Source of the DNA: Spirometra erinaceieuropaei
Lineage: Eukaryota > Platyhelminthes > Cestoda > Diphyllobothriidea > Diphyllobothriidae
Direction of reading: 5' to 3'
DNA length: 64,000 nucleotides
Assembly: GCA_902702965.1 (NCBI GenBank)
Contig: CACRXP010001016.1
Coordinates: 87,234 to 151,233, forward strand
Of the stretch, positions 30,912 through 43,289 are shown piece after piece. Position 1 is the first letter of the stretch, and the number at the start of each line of letters is the position of its first letter. The notes beneath the pieces were generated by a model. The model saw nothing but the letters and a program-made list of their open reading frames with translations, was not told where the DNA came from and ran no database searches. The translations under genes were made by a program, and so were the position numbers.

Positions 30912-30970
30912 CAACCACCACCACCACCACCACCACCACCACCACCACCACCACCACCACCACCACCACC

Positions 30971-31004
<34 letters not shown>

Positions 31005-31095
31005 TCTTCTTCTTCTTCTTCTTCTTCTTCTTCTTCATCGTCGTCGTTTTCAAAAACATCAACAGGATCAACAACAACAAAATCATCATCATCAT
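30912..31095 (+). repeat. Compound (CAC)n-(CAT)n-(CTT)n microsatellite
   Basis: About 24 CAC/CCA units grade into CAT, then CTT, then degenerate CAT/CAA units. It follows the PLE remnant. It creates false poly-His, poly-Thr, poly-Val and poly-Met frames. A similarly built array is at 41422-41550. Confidence 0.95.
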
Positions 31096-33880
31096 TAGTA
31101 TGAGTGAATAGTGGAGTTCCCGTGTTCCTCCACCAAGTGGATTACGTTGCCATTGCGATACCTTAAACGTGTGGCTACATCGGCTCTGAAGGGATATACG
31201 TAAACTCACTCATTCTTTTAACTGCTGCCCATAATCAACTGCTTTTCAAGCGGCACCAAACCTCTGACAACACTTTGAGTAATGAAACAGTGGATACACG
31301 ATCACTGGCGATCGCCATGTGACTTATGATTTTTCCCTCAAGGCGACTTGACCTGTCGCTTTAATGATTATAGCTTCCAAAATTTACGGAATGCTGACCC
31401 TAAAATGTCTTGGAGTCAATTTTCTGCCAAACGGGCAGAATGAGGGCAGCAAGTTGGGCGTGCAAGGTTTTCACAAGCATTCTCCCCCCTCTATGGACTC
31501 AACGCGACATCACAGTCGCCATGAAGATCCAAACATTCGTTCAACTTGTCCTCTTTTCCAGGCTAAGCATAAACTGGAGGTTCTTAACCGCTGATGCCTG
31601 AAGACAATCACTAGGATGAACTACATCCAATTACCTTTCTGGGAAATTGTGTGTTCAATCGGTGCGACACATTTGCGTGGACGTCTCTGGCCATCCCAAG
31701 AAGACAACTAACATGGCACGTGCACGTTCTCCAAATCTTGCCCTAGGGGTCTGGTTTTGCATGCCTCAATTCTATTCTGGTGCACAAGTTGGGGCACCGA
31801 ACAGGAGGTCGGCCCAAAACCTGGTCCGCAATAGTCCCTGAAGTCGTAAGGGCGAGTCTGGGACCTACGGCCTTCGGAGTTGATCGAGCTTTCCAGGTCG
31901 ACAATCGCAGATTATCGGCCGCGGACAGGAAATCTACGTGTTTCCTGCGAAGCCATCTATTCTAGGGATGATCAAAGCCTTTTAGCGTAGTTTCCCAACA
32001 GTTTTCGACGACGATACGAAGCTCCACCTTTTTTCTAGAAAATGTTTCGCGTAAACGTGAATGGATCCTAAAGCCAATTTTTTCCGAAATCACTTCTGAT
32101 GGGGAACTTGGTTGGGCGCGGAGACATGGAACCCCCGTATTGCAGGTAATCTTGCGCTAAATCCCAAAAATTGTTAGGGTTGGATTTAACGTTAGGACAG
32201 GGGAATAGTTAGCCCCCCTGAAATTTAGAGTAAGGCAGTCTTACCCCCCTGAACAACTACAAGCTGGCATTAAAGTAGTTTTGTAGAAACGTTTTGAGGG
32301 CAGAGACTTAAAAACGTTGGCTCCACTACATATGGGCCCACTCCACCGAGATTTTTGCTCCGATTACTAGGTTTGTCAGTTGTCTGACTGATATCTCACT
32401 AGTAACAATATGTCAATGCCTAGCTCCAGAAAAACTTAGAGGGAAATTTAAGTGTGCCTTCAGAGAACCGACATGCAAAGTACGTGGCACACTCAATGAA
32501 TATCGTTACTTTCTAAGGTGTCCTACTTCATACTTTCAAATGCTGGGTTCTAGGGAGCGATTCAATCCTGTAACTTACCATGGGGAAGGAGTGCTCTACG
32601 ACTTTATGTGTGAATGAAATAAAACTAAAAAATCCCATTTCCGCATGGCTTATGGCTTTCATGACATGGCACTTAAGGGATTGAATAATGTTATTACGAA
32701 ACCGACGTTAGTGATTCCTCCTCCAGAATGCTTGTGCAGAAATTTCCCAGAGAAAAAGGATTCCGAAAAATTCGCCGTCGCATCGATCAGGTACACAAGT
32801 CAAGGTATCCCCACAAGTCCATCGTTCTTATTCAGGACAGAGAAGGAAGTAATCGAAGCTGGAACCTTTACTTGAACACAGTGTACCAAGCCCTGGCAAC
32901 CATAGGAAGGCCAAAATCCGCCCTTCAATGTTTCACGAGCAGCAAATCTGCCTCTTATCTGGAAGCAGGAAATTGACTCTATGAAGTGAACGTCGGACGC
33001 GGCTATAGCAGCAGTCGACTTCGCTACTACTCCAATCCCCCTCTGGGAAGAACGGTAGCATTCTCAGCAAGGTAGCCGAAGCTGCTCGATCCCCTATCGG
33101 GGTGAGAATGAACACTCATCACACTTTTAGTTCTATTTAATCCGCCAGCCGCTAGCTTCCATTCTGAGGATGACTCATTCATGGTTCCACCCTTAACCTA
33201 ATCAAGAACGCTTTAACTTATCAACTTATAGTCTATTTATCTCCACATATTGTTGGCGTTTATCATTTCCGCCATTAGTCGCGACGCGACCTTTTACCGC
33301 TGAAGCCTCTTTTGCACTCTGTTCATTTTGAGATTGCAGATCTTGCATGACACTTAGTTAAGTTAGTCCCAATTCTCATTAGCTCCCGGCCTGGGTAGAA
33401 TAAACTGTAAGTTGGGGATTTCGACAGTGGTGATCCTCAGTATTGTTATGTTCGCTGCTAGCTGACTTTTTTCACTTTGGCATTCAACATAACGCGTTTG
33501 TCAGTAATAGTGTAGGCTCGTTCTGTCGTCAAAGGAGGCTTTTAAATGAGAGCTGTTAAGCAGTTTCGCCGGTCGGCAGTTGTGAGGAGCTTGATTTTGG
33601 CAGTTTGCTGGCTAAACTGTTAACGATTATTAGAATAAGCTGACGTAAAGGTCAGCTACAAGGTCAAGTACACAAGACAGCAGAAAAGTAGCGGGACCAT
33701 TGCACTGAAATGGAGACGCAAACAGTAGAAAACACGTTAACTAATCAAATCGAAGATACAGCTGATTGGTCGGTTTCTACCAGTATTCCTAAACTGAGCC
33801 ATTAGAGTTTGTGCACTAAGCTTTATTCGTCCTCAATTTGCGAGCCACGTGCACTACTCTATTGGCCAACATCATCGAAC
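31096..33880. other. No gene recognised
   Basis: It holds an inverted fragment of the 28738-29745 repeat (31405-31455) and two CCCCCCT-containing near-repeats (32213-32250). A plus-strand pair of frames at 32645-32976 shows no domain, although the sequence looks mildly coding (KIRRRIDQVHKSRYPHKS). I cannot assign a function. Confidence 0.35.
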
Positions 33881-34017
33881 GCTAGTTTGAACGAACAGCT
33901 GTGCAGATCGATAATCCGTCTGGCAGTCAGCGCATAGTTGTCTGTCTGAGACAGACATCTTGGCTGCTTGTTTCGCAGGCACTCCTCGTAGACCTATGTG
34001 ATCTACGATTTCCCAAC

Positions 34018-37000
34018 ATGACTAAGCAGCTTCTAGAATCAACTCCAACGACTAAAGAGGATATTCAACCTCTGTCGGAAATTATGTGCAACTGCGAGCT
34101 CTGCTACGCCCGCCTTTGTGTTTCCGCGAAACAGACGGTGGAGGACGAACCGACCTACGATCCGTGTCTGATGGATAGCTTTAATTTGCCTCTCCAGTGT
34201 AAGTCAAATATCTCTTGCATGCCCTTTCCGTGTGCTTTCGCCGGCTGCCCCACGAGTAGAGACGTGTGCGTGCCGAAGAACTTTCAACTTACCCGGCTAC
34301 CATACAATGCGGCAGGAATGGAGAATTTTCTACACGTGCATCCCACACCCGAATGGCTTCAACGCTACAAGATGGCAAGTCACATGGCCTGTGAAGGAGA
34401 CTTTTGGATGACGGCAATGTCTCCCAGTCCACAACTCTATCTCTCCAAGGATTCCGTCCTCCATCTTCGAATTTCTGCCTATGTTGCGCTAGAACGATCA
34501 GGAACAGCGTTTCGCTTGATTAATTACCGTAACAACTCCGCACTCGCATTGAGCGAGAACGGAGAATATGGATTCGCGTATCATTACAATTGTCGGGGGC
34601 TGATCAACATGCATCATGAAAAACTATCGATCACCTTCGACAAGGATAGACAGATCCTCTTGCGGACAGAGAAACCAAGTTTTGTGAAGAAGGAGAATGA
34701 GTATTATAGGCTGACGTCACATCACTGGACCCAATGCCGACCCGTTCTCATGGACTTCTTTGACCGCGACAAGACACCAGAAATTTTGAAGAAGTCGGGG
34801 CCTGACAAGACCAACGACGAGGCCAAACTGACGGACCTAATCAATTCCTCAGTTATGCAAAAGGATGCCGGTGGGCTAACAAGTAAGTTGCTCTGGTTTT
34901 CAGAAGCAGTAAGATCCTCAGCGATTGCTTAGTTTATCTAGGAGATGCCCGAATCGAAACGCGATTAAACGGTGATGTCACTCTCTCATGGATGTACGGA
35001 GAAACTATAAACTCGTTGATGGTCTCCCCTCTCACGGGAGGCGTGAGCCTGTCGGCCAGAAACCTTGAGATCATCGCCACGGCAAAGAATGACATCTACA
35101 TTGCTTTTGCAGACTTCTTCGTTCACACGAGGTAAGAGAAAGTCTCTGAGATGGATTCAGCTTTTTTGCGATTTTACTTGATGAATTTTCTGTTAATTTA
35201 AATCTAACGGGACTGTCCTGTGATACACTTTTTAGAGAAAGTCGACAAATACCACGACATACGGACTAATATTTGAGAAAATGATTGTTGACGATTTTCC
35301 GCCACCTGAGGTAAACAAACTCCAGCCACCTGTAATACGACACCGGTAGTAAAGGGAACCTTTACAGGTGGAGCCAGGGAACGCACAGACGACGTCAAGC
35401 AATTGTATACAAAAAAAGCTATTGGGGATGCGCGTTTGTACTTTGAATGGTTGGGAAGTAGTTACCCTAACCCCTAACCCTAACGCCTAACCCTGGCCCT
35501 GACCCTAACCGGAGGCCCTTACCCCAGCCCTAGCCACAACCCTTACCTTAACCCTTTGACCCTAACCCTTAAACGCAGACCTAAACCCTAACCCAAAAGC
35601 ATTGTGTCAGTCAGGTGGGGCTACATAACCACATCTTACTCGGTTTTCCTGGTCATACTAAAGAGTCTCGCCAAAGAGCGGACGCAGTCGATTTAGACAT
35701 TTTCAGCTGTGGTAGGCGCTAACGGTCGCCCAGCTGACAATAAGACCAACTTTACTAAGTGAATTATCGGAACTAGTTTGGCGACTTGAAGTTGCTACTG
35801 AAAACTACAAAGAAAGGTAAGACTGGAAACCAGTTGGTTTGCAAAAGTGCGAAAGAGGAGCCAGCAGGGTATCAGAACTGGTCTTCTCCATCTATTCGCC
35901 TACCAGAATAGGTGTCAAATTTCTAGTGCTCGGTAACTATTAGGTTCGTAGTTTCTATGCCAAGAGGGACCACCTTCACTAGTCTCACCTACATTATTCT
36001 AATACCTGCTGTGTTCCAAATTCCAACAGTAGTAGTGTATCGGTAGCTTATTAAAGTCAAGGCCATATTTAGAATGTCAGCGTATTCTCCTTCTCACCAG
36101 CCAACCAACTGTCCTGGTGTTTATGAGCCTTAGAGCGCCTTTCAGTTTATTCGCGAGGGTATCTTTGGGCCGTTCCCCTCCCTAAATGATGTAAATTCAA
36201 CAGTCATCTTCCCTTTGAAGGTCCCTATTACCCTTCTTCAGGTGGACTTCACGCTCCCTTTATGGCCAAGGGTAGGGCTTAAACTACGGGTGCTGTACAC
36301 AAGAAATGTCCGATTGCATTGTTCTGAAGGTTTGAATAGACCCTTCGGCACTGAGACAGGATTCTTGGGTAGAGACTGGACCTTATACTTGTCAGATGAG
36401 ATGACGGATACATAGAAATGTCACCGAAAAAGCCAGTGAGACCTGAATGTTAATTTATGACCGGCCATACCTCAATCTCGGACTGAGACTACCATTTTTA
36501 ACAGTACTTTTCTAGACAAAACTTTTGCATTGATGAGTATTCGTCGCCATGCCACCCCGTACGATCCAAAATAAAAAAACGGAAATTCCCACCTCCTCTA
36601 TGGTTGGTGGACGTCAGACCCAAGTCATTGTCGATGTAGATCAACGATGTAAGGCAGTATCGCGGTAATCACAGATGCGTGCTGAAAAAACTTCAATTTA
36701 TTAGGGTGTAGGGGGAATTCAACGAGACAGTTTCTGTTACTCACATAGTAAGCCCTCGCATAAGGACACATATTCACAGTCCAACATTGTCCTGTTTCAG
36801 AACATCGAATATTTTTTTTGAAATCGTTGACATTTTGATGGCTTTTGTATTTTATGGTTGATATTTTGAGTTGGGCCTTAGTATCTTGATTGTTACTAAT
36901 TCTGAATTTTGTGGTAAAACACGGAGACTAAAAACACTCCTTGCCCGTTTCGATTATTCTTGAGATAGGTGGACCACCCACTACGCGAAGATGCGTATTG

Positions 37001-38616
37001 TTTAAGGTGCCCACACTTGCGAACCAAAACTCTGCAGATTTAAGAGGTCTAACTTCGTCTTCTTGAGGCTGTATAAGATTTTAAAAAATCTCGATAGGAG
37101 ATTGACGGAAAACCTGCGCTTGGATCCTCGTTACCACTCCTAGGCTCCGATGGGACGCAAGTATCGCTTGAAAGTTCCTTCTACGTACGCGTGTTTAACC
37201 TTGGGACCGGATGGACTTGTGATAGAGAGACGTTCACAGATTGGGTAACGGGACCCGTTCGTACCGTTGGGGCTTGGAGCTCAGTATAGAGTTTCCACAG
37301 GCAGTCGCTGGGCGACTTGTAAATAATGCAGAAGGGGACTACCACAAAAGACAAGGGAGACTGGAGTGGCCATTTCTGCCCTATTGGCAGTCATCAGCCA
37401 CCCTTTCTCAACTCCAGGTTCGGGTGCACCTGCGGTTAATACGCCCGATCATAGCCGAGAGGACAAGATCCTCGTGGCTCAGTGGTTAGAGCGCTGGAGT
37501 TACTAGCACTTTATAACCAGGAGAACCTGCATCCGAACCTTGGCCCGATTCACGTGCAAGTCATGGTCATTACTGGAGATGGCCGTCGTTAAGAAATGCT
37601 CATTCGTTACCATAATGTATGGGAGAAAAAACAGAAGGTCTAACCTGTCCGTTGCGCAAGGTTGGACAAAATCGATAACCACACTGAGCTACGAGAAATC
37701 ATCGGAGACCTTGATCTGAAATTGCCTGGCAGAACTCATTAGCGAGACCACTGAACATCCTACATACACCCTCCGTGGTTCGCATATTCCGCTTTTGGCT
37801 TATTTCTTCTCGTTAGCTGGCTATATCAAACCTCGGGCTTCGTGGTGAATAAAACGTCTTACGACTGAACTACGAACTGAAGACTTTTCATCTGAAATCG
37901 GGATTGTTCGTAGTCGCATGAAGGTATCATCATAGGTTTATGCGATTACAGGGCAAAATGCGGTCATTCTCTATAGCCGTGCAAATTTGGTCTGGAGTTC
38001 CCATCGACGGGCGAATAATATTGGGCTGTCCGTGATCGAGAGCCATTATTGACGAAGACTGGGAAGGCCATTTTCGAGCCACTGACCGCTGTTAGTCAGC
38101 AACAATACAATCCTATGGCTGGAATTCCCGAGAGCTTAACCAAACTCCAATTGAGCCTTAAGCAGCACCAGTGATTGCGAATTGGTTCACTCAGTGACTC
38201 TTGAAAATACTAATTCCTTTTTCTTCAGAAGCCAACAAATGACTGTCAGCAGCGGAGCCATTTCCAGTCGTGGTGCCTACTCAAAGAGTCATCCCTGTCT
38301 TCTAAAGCTGACAAGCACCACACCAGAAAACCAGATGTCCGACATTCGCCAATTTTGCTCCTATATGTATAATGAGCACCACAGCCACCAAGGGGCCAAC
38401 GCAGCCGCAGCTATGTCTGGTGGAGTTCATCGCCATGGAGGACAACATCATGAAGCAGGGACAACACAGAGTGGTCAGTCCCAAGGTGAGACACCAACAC
38501 CGTCTGCTGGTCGCCCCCTTGAAGACCAACGGCGATCGCGCCACAGCAGCGAGGACGTAGTCACACTTTCAGAATCGCCAGCCAAGGAGAACTCGTCCGC
38601 TGAGACGAGGAAGTAG
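34018..38616 (+). CDS. Unrecognised three-exon gene (about 480 aa)
   Basis: Proposed exons are 34018-34882, 34942-35131 and 38229-38616. Exon 1 ends at a strong GTAAGT donor, the 59-bp intron ends in TATCTAG, and the frame stays open across the join (GGLT then RDARIETRLN). Exon 2 ends at GTAAGA in phase 2. The acceptor before 38229 has a TACTAAT branch-like site plus a T-rich tract, and the phase fits, giving 480 residues. The N-terminus (to about 110) is Cys-rich with CxCxxC-type spacing; residues 140-290 look like alternating beta strands with many aromatic residues (GEYGFAYHYNCRG); the C-terminus is His/Gly/Ser-rich and disordered. I do not recognise the family. I start at ATG 34018 (A at -3), since the open frame above begins at a GTG. 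Exon 3 is less certain than exons 1-2. Confidence 0.6.
34883..34941 (+). other. Short 59-bp intron
   Basis: It has a GTAAGT donor and TAG acceptor. Removing it joins two open frames without a stop, while reading through hits a stop at 34930-34932. The length falls in the short-intron class of flatworms. Confidence 0.75.
35300..35660 (+). repeat. Dispersed repeat with telomere-like core, copy 1
   Basis: The left part contains a perfect 10-bp inverted repeat (CCACCTGTAA with TTACAGGTGG, about 35329-35373). The core (35463-35600) is a degenerate run of CCCTAA-type units. The right part reads GTGTCAGTCAGGTGGGG. All three parts recur in the same order at 56275-57160, so the telomere-like tract travels as part of a repeat. 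Confidence 0.8.
37320..37600 (+). repeat. SINE: shared body and tRNA-like segment
   Basis: The body block at 37343-37400 is shared with 27595-27650. A tRNA-like stretch at about 37470-37550 has an A box (TGGCTCAGTGGTTAGAG) and a weak B box. Both lie inside the proposed long intron. Confidence 0.5.
38050..38115 (+). repeat. SINE body fragment
   Basis: The GACGAAGACTGGGAAGGCC block and the GTTAGTCAGC block match the SINE body at 37345-37400, with loss of the head. Confidence 0.4.
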
Positions 38617-38973
38617 GCACACAACCTGTTCCTTTTTGACTTTTTGTGCTCTTCTTCCCTTCCATGCAAAAACGGTCTAGTGTAAGTACCCAGCCAAACA
38701 CACTGTGTTCAGTTCGAATACTACATTAGAACATTACTTCCCACCGATAAGCGAAACATGCTACTCCTCAAATGCTCGACCCTGTTTCGGCTTACTTTCA
38801 CTGTTCAGTCAACCTACTTTCTCTCCCCGTCTCTCCTTAACTTCTTCCAAATTCGGCTCACATCCTCTCCAATGCCGCCTGAGTATCACTAGGCCGGCCC
38901 AACAAGGCACAACCTAATCACCAAACACCAATATTAAGGGATCGTTCAAAGTAGGAGTATTCTGGGCGGGGCG

Positions 38974-38979
38974 AATAAA
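38974..38979 (+). terminator. Possible poly(A) signal of the three-exon gene
   Basis: AATAAA lies about 360 bases after the stop codon at 38616 with no closer canonical signal noticed. Confidence 0.35.
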
Positions 38980-41421
38980 AATAGCCGAAAAACGCCTGCA
39001 TTAAAATATGCCAAAGTCCTGTAATCGCACAGTTTTTTTATTAAAATCCACTATATACAATGGCCGCGCGAAAGTCCACCAATTAATTTCTAGGTCATAG
39101 CGCATCCGTTAATTGCCGAATCGATCGGTCACAAAATCGACTAAAAACCAACTCTGCATACAAATCCAACTCTACCCAAGCAGCAGGCGAGTAAAAAGGC
39201 GTGGAGCTAGCGGCAGCTCGTGACCATGCGAGTATAAGAGGGCGATACAAAAATACAGACATGCCATGCTCGTATCGGCACTCGCAATCGAGTGCATTGT
39301 GAAAGAAAGTGGGGGAAACTATGCGTATCTCCAGGAAGAACTACAAGCTTGGGATATTAGTGACCAAATTGGTGAATCAAACCAGGGAGGCACATACAAC
39401 TCATTTGGCGGACAGATTCAAAACAAGCATTCATCTGAAGCCGACGTAGCATTTCCAAAAAGTGCCTTAGAATGATCCCAACGACGTTTTCCGACCTGCG
39501 GAATACAGGAGATGTCTTAGTACAAGACCAAAACTTCGTTTTTCTATTACAGGCATGAATGAAAAGCTGAAGTATAGAAATATTACAGCAATATAATACA
39601 CGGGAAAGGACTAACTTCTCACCCACCCACAAACTCAAACTACGCACACTTAGACGGCAGTCACGCGAAGGATCATAATGCAGCAGCACGCGCTACCCAT
39701 CGGAAATAAGTAGCAATGATGTTAACAAAAACTATAAGGAAGGGTAGCAATACCGCTCATACTTCTATTTTATTGCGCTGATTGTAAAGTCAAGAAAGCA
39801 GAAAAGAACAAAATATAAACATCCACAAACTTGGAGAAGTCAACCGTATTGTGACTTGTGCACTGGAGTTACCTGTTCGATCACCTACTGCGCCATATCT
39901 CAGAATGTGTCCTCTTGGTCATTACATGGTTACATGGTCATTATGAAATTGGGCGCGGACGGTGCAACTTCGCTCTTGACTGTCTAGCAGTCTTGTACCA
40001 GTCGAACGACTGAATTTACCATAAACTGAAGGAGGTGTGGTCCTCTAACAGTGATTCTGCCAACAGTCTACCACTGGCCTATCAAACGCAGAAAACGCAA
40101 AAGTGGTACGATAAAGGCTCATCCGGGCAGTGTTTTAATTTCAGCTGGGTTGTAAGTTCCCATTTGTTGTTAACGGTGGGGTCAGGTGGAATTTGGAAAC
40201 GGAGAACTGCATTGTTAAACCCTAAAATCGCCTCTCCCTTTCCTAACTGAACACCTTGACTGCAATAACGGTACTTGCCGGTTGCGGAAAGTTGTCGCTT
40301 CACGAATGTTACAAAAATTTGAACAAATCAGCTTAGTGGAAGTTTGTTAGACGTGAATAACTTTCGACCTTATCAAGCTCTGGGCCGAGACGAAGTGAAG
40401 TAGCTAAGAGAATAACAGTTAAAGACGCCGAAAAGATGAAATCAGGAGTCCCAGTCGCCGGTCTTATGAAGGGGATCAGAATGAAGTCTAACGATATGAG
40501 CTTGGAGGCAATCATTTAGGAATAATATTAAGGCCGATTTTACAACGGCCACATAGATCAAATGAGAAGATTAGGAATTTAAGGGTGCTGTTGGAGTTTT
40601 CTTCATCTATAACTGTTGTCCTGATAAAAATTAAGTCATAATTTGTCATGAAAGTAAGCACAATGATAGCAAGGAACTTCTAAAGCCACTTAGGGACCAC
40701 ACCGCGTGAACTTTGTTGCGTGTTTTGTTTAGGACCGACCATGCTAAATCGATTTCTTTGATATCTTGCGATACGAAAGTAGTTTTTTGAGTCTCCGGTT
40801 TCGCCCTACAACTTGAAAAATGATCTCTGAAGGAAATAAGTAACAGAAGTCCAAACAAGGAGATTTCTAAACGCAGCAAGGTTACCTGGAATAAAGAAGA
40901 AGACTAACAAGAGACTAATTGTGACGTTTATTTATTTTAAATAAATCGAATAATAGAAATGGTTTGTCATATATGAACCCCATTTGGGTTTTGCATGACA
41001 CAGGGCACAAAGAGAAAACCAACTATGAATTAGTGGGAGTGTATGACATACTGTCATAAAAATGATATAGAGATGTAAAAAATCAAGGGTTACATAGACG
41101 ACCAATCATAAATGGTGCATTTAAAAGCCGAGACCACAGTGGGCATATTAAATGGGTGCGAGATCTCCGGTACGACATCATTTATCACGAAGGTACATAT
41201 TCTAACTGTGTACGGTGCAAGAGCTATTGTAGTGGTTGGTGGACGCGTAGGTCGCGGATTACTTGAATTTTGTGTGTGTGGTACGAAATCAGTTGATCGG
41301 CGCGACTGCTTTTACTGATTGGCATGGCTTTACGAGCGTAGCTAACAAGTGCAGTCGCAGGAGGATCGGTCTGGCGAATTAACTAAATATCGACAGAACG
41401 GCGGGCCGGGTGCACAACCGG
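38980..41421. other. No gene recognised
   Basis: Frames of up to 110 residues occur on both strands (for example minus 39357-39689 and 40333-40515), but none has a domain I can name. Parts may be worn LINE sequence. I see no shared repeat blocks. Confidence 0.3.
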
Positions 41422-41514
41422 CCACCACCACCACCACCACCACCACCACCACCACCACCACCATCATCATCATCACCATCCTCATCCTCCTCCTCCTCCT
41501 CCTCCTCCTCCTCC

Positions 41515-41548
<34 letters not shown>

Positions 41549-41550
41549 CG
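41422..41550 (+). repeat. Compound (CAC)n-(CAT)n-(CTC)n-(CAT)n microsatellite
   Basis: It has the same architecture as 30912-31095: CAC units, then CAT, then a pyrimidine triplet, then CAT again. It produces false homopolymer frames on both strands. Confidence 0.95.
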
Positions 41551-42618
41551 CATGGATGACTCGAGCCTGAGTTTATCCCAACGCGTCAAGCGCCGCGGAT
41601 TGGAAGGCTGCTGACTGACGCCCCAACTCAGTCCACACAGTCCGTCCAGTTGTATGTGTTGTTTGGAGTGGCGGACTGGTGAGCTGTAAGCCGGGCCGAA
41701 ACAGCTCCTTCCACGGCACTCTCATGCATGTGAGAGATACGCCGCTCAACCCCCGTTGTATGAAATCCTGGCGTCTATGTTTGGGGGGCCAGGTCGTGCG
41801 TGACGCGTGCGCAGACATGGTCTTTTGATGGGTTTAATGCATACTGAGCCCGGAATTGTCCTCTCAAGCAGCAGTGGCCATTGACGAAGCCAGGGCTGGT
41901 GTTGACTGAGTCCAGTCATGCCTGAGAGTATCTGGGACCGTGGTGGCAGCCGCTTTTGTAGGCTCGTGGGCTAAGCTTAAATGGTCTCTAATCAACGTGT
42001 GATGCATTTGCTGAGGGGTGGTGTCCCAGTGGCTTAGATTGTGGTTGCAAGGAGGAGGTGCATTCAAGTGAACTCCAAACACTGCAAAAGGACCGTTCAA
42101 AAGGTAACGACCGCATTCGGAATGTGGAATGCTAGAATCGATGCCCTAGATGAAGAAAGACAGTGACCCCATCTAGCAGGTGCGACGTCGGGCGACAAAA
42201 CTGGTGGACGGTGTTAGGGCGTTGTTATTTCCATAATGACTGATCAAGATGAACTTGTCTCGTTATCTTAAAGAAAAATGAGGTCCAATCTCCTGTGAAC
42301 ATTCTGCATTATTCACAGTCATGAATGTTAGCTCAAATCTGGGGATTTCTCAGAGTCACCCGCGCGGTCACCGTAAAAGGTCAAACATGAATGCGTGCGC
42401 CTAGACTAACGAAAGTTTTCATTCAGTTAGCGGGTATTTCGACTGCCAAACTTACTCTCATTGAAATAGGGACTTGTCAACCGTGGTTGCATTCAAAGGC
42501 ATTTAGGTTATTTGATTTTTGATAGCCGACGACTCAATTCAGGACAAACAAGTCCAACCATGAGCTTTACTTGCTGCCTTCATTTCCTTGTGACGCACCC
42601 CTACACGTTTGGCGTAAT
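41551..42618. other. No gene recognised
   Basis: This is moderately GC-rich sequence with short frames only, running up to the assembly gap. Confidence 0.3.
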
Positions 42619-43013
42619 NNNNNNNNNNNNNNNNNNNNNNNNNNNNNNNNNNNNNNNNNNNNNNNNNNNNNNNNNNNNNNNNNNNNNNNNNNNNNNNNNN
42701 NNNNNNNNNNNNNNNNNNNNNNNNNNNNNNNNNNNNNNNNNNNNNNNNNNNNNNNNNNNNNNNNNNNNNNNNNNNNNNNNNNNNNNNNNNNNNNNNNNNN
42801 NNNNNNNNNNNNNNNNNNNNNNNNNNNNNNNNNNNNNNNNNNNNNNNNNNNNNNNNNNNNNNNNNNNNNNNNNNNNNNNNNNNNNNNNNNNNNNNNNNNN
42901 NNNNNNNNNNNNNNNNNNNNNNNNNNNNNNNNNNNNNNNNNNNNNNNNNNNNNNNNNNNNNNNNNNNNNNNNNNNNNNNNNNNNNNNNNNNNNNNNNNNN
43001 NNNNNNNNNNNNN
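42619..43013. other. Assembly gap (395 N)
   Basis: A run of N. Frames reported through it are artefacts. The right edge begins exactly inside a family A LINE copy, so the missing bases probably include its 3' end. Confidence 1.
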
Positions 43014-43254
43014 TCATGGGTAGTTTATTCCAAATAGCAATTGCATTTACAGAAAAGAACCGACGATATTTAACAGTACGTGCCAGAGGCAGAAATAAGA
43101 AGACCTCACGGTGACTGTTACGTCGTGAGTGGATATGATGTCTTAAAGAGGTGAGTGGGTTTAATGTGTGATTATATAAGAGTTTAAATAGCAGAAATAG
43201 TCCCTTTTGTAATCTACGGAACCATAAAGGATCGAGGCCTGTAAGCCGGCAACG
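43014..43254 (-). mobile_element. Family A LINE fragment, 5'-truncated
   Basis: These 241 bases match 223-463 with only about ten differences. Translated, it is the same C-terminal block (CRLTGLDPLWFRRLQK through SVNAIAIWNKLP). The match ends sharply at 43254, a 5' truncation point, and on the other side runs into the gap. Confidence 0.9.
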
Positions 43255-43257
43255 TCT

Positions 43258-43289
43258 TCTGTCAACGAAAGGCTGCACTCGTTGACAGA
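43258..43289. repeat. Perfect hairpin at the LINE truncation point
   Basis: Eleven-base arms (43258-43268 and 43279-43289) flank a 10-nt loop, starting three bases beyond the 5' truncation of the LINE fragment. Confidence 0.75.

Larger units (their letters stand above)
35132..38228 (+). other. Long repeat-bearing intron (proposed)
   Basis: It runs from GTAAGA to TTCTTCAG. It contains the telomere-like dispersed repeat (35300-35660), a tRNA-headed SINE (37320-37600) and a SINE body fragment (38050-38115). Otherwise 35660-37320 shows nothing recognisable. Further small exons inside cannot be excluded. Confidence 0.45.

Noticed and set aside
30715..31209. Long frames with poly-His, poly-Thr, poly-Val or poly-Met
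   Set aside because: They are translations of the compound triplet microsatellite at 30912-31095. The non-repeat N-terminal part of the poly-His frame is the PLE GIY-YIG remnant.
33901..34017. N-terminal extension of the three-exon gene to 33901
   Set aside because: The frame would start at GTG, which is not expected in a eukaryotic nuclear gene. ATG at 34018 has a good context.
35463..35600. A true telomere or chromosome-fusion scar
   Set aside because: The units are degenerate and flanked by sequence that recurs around other such cores, so it is part of a dispersed repeat.
41342..41570. Poly-Met/Val and poly-Thr/Ile frames
   Set aside because: Translation of the microsatellite at 41422-41550.
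42512..43278. Frames of 150-225 residues crossing the first gap
   Set aside because: They run through 395 undetermined bases. Only the LINE part on the right has sequence support.
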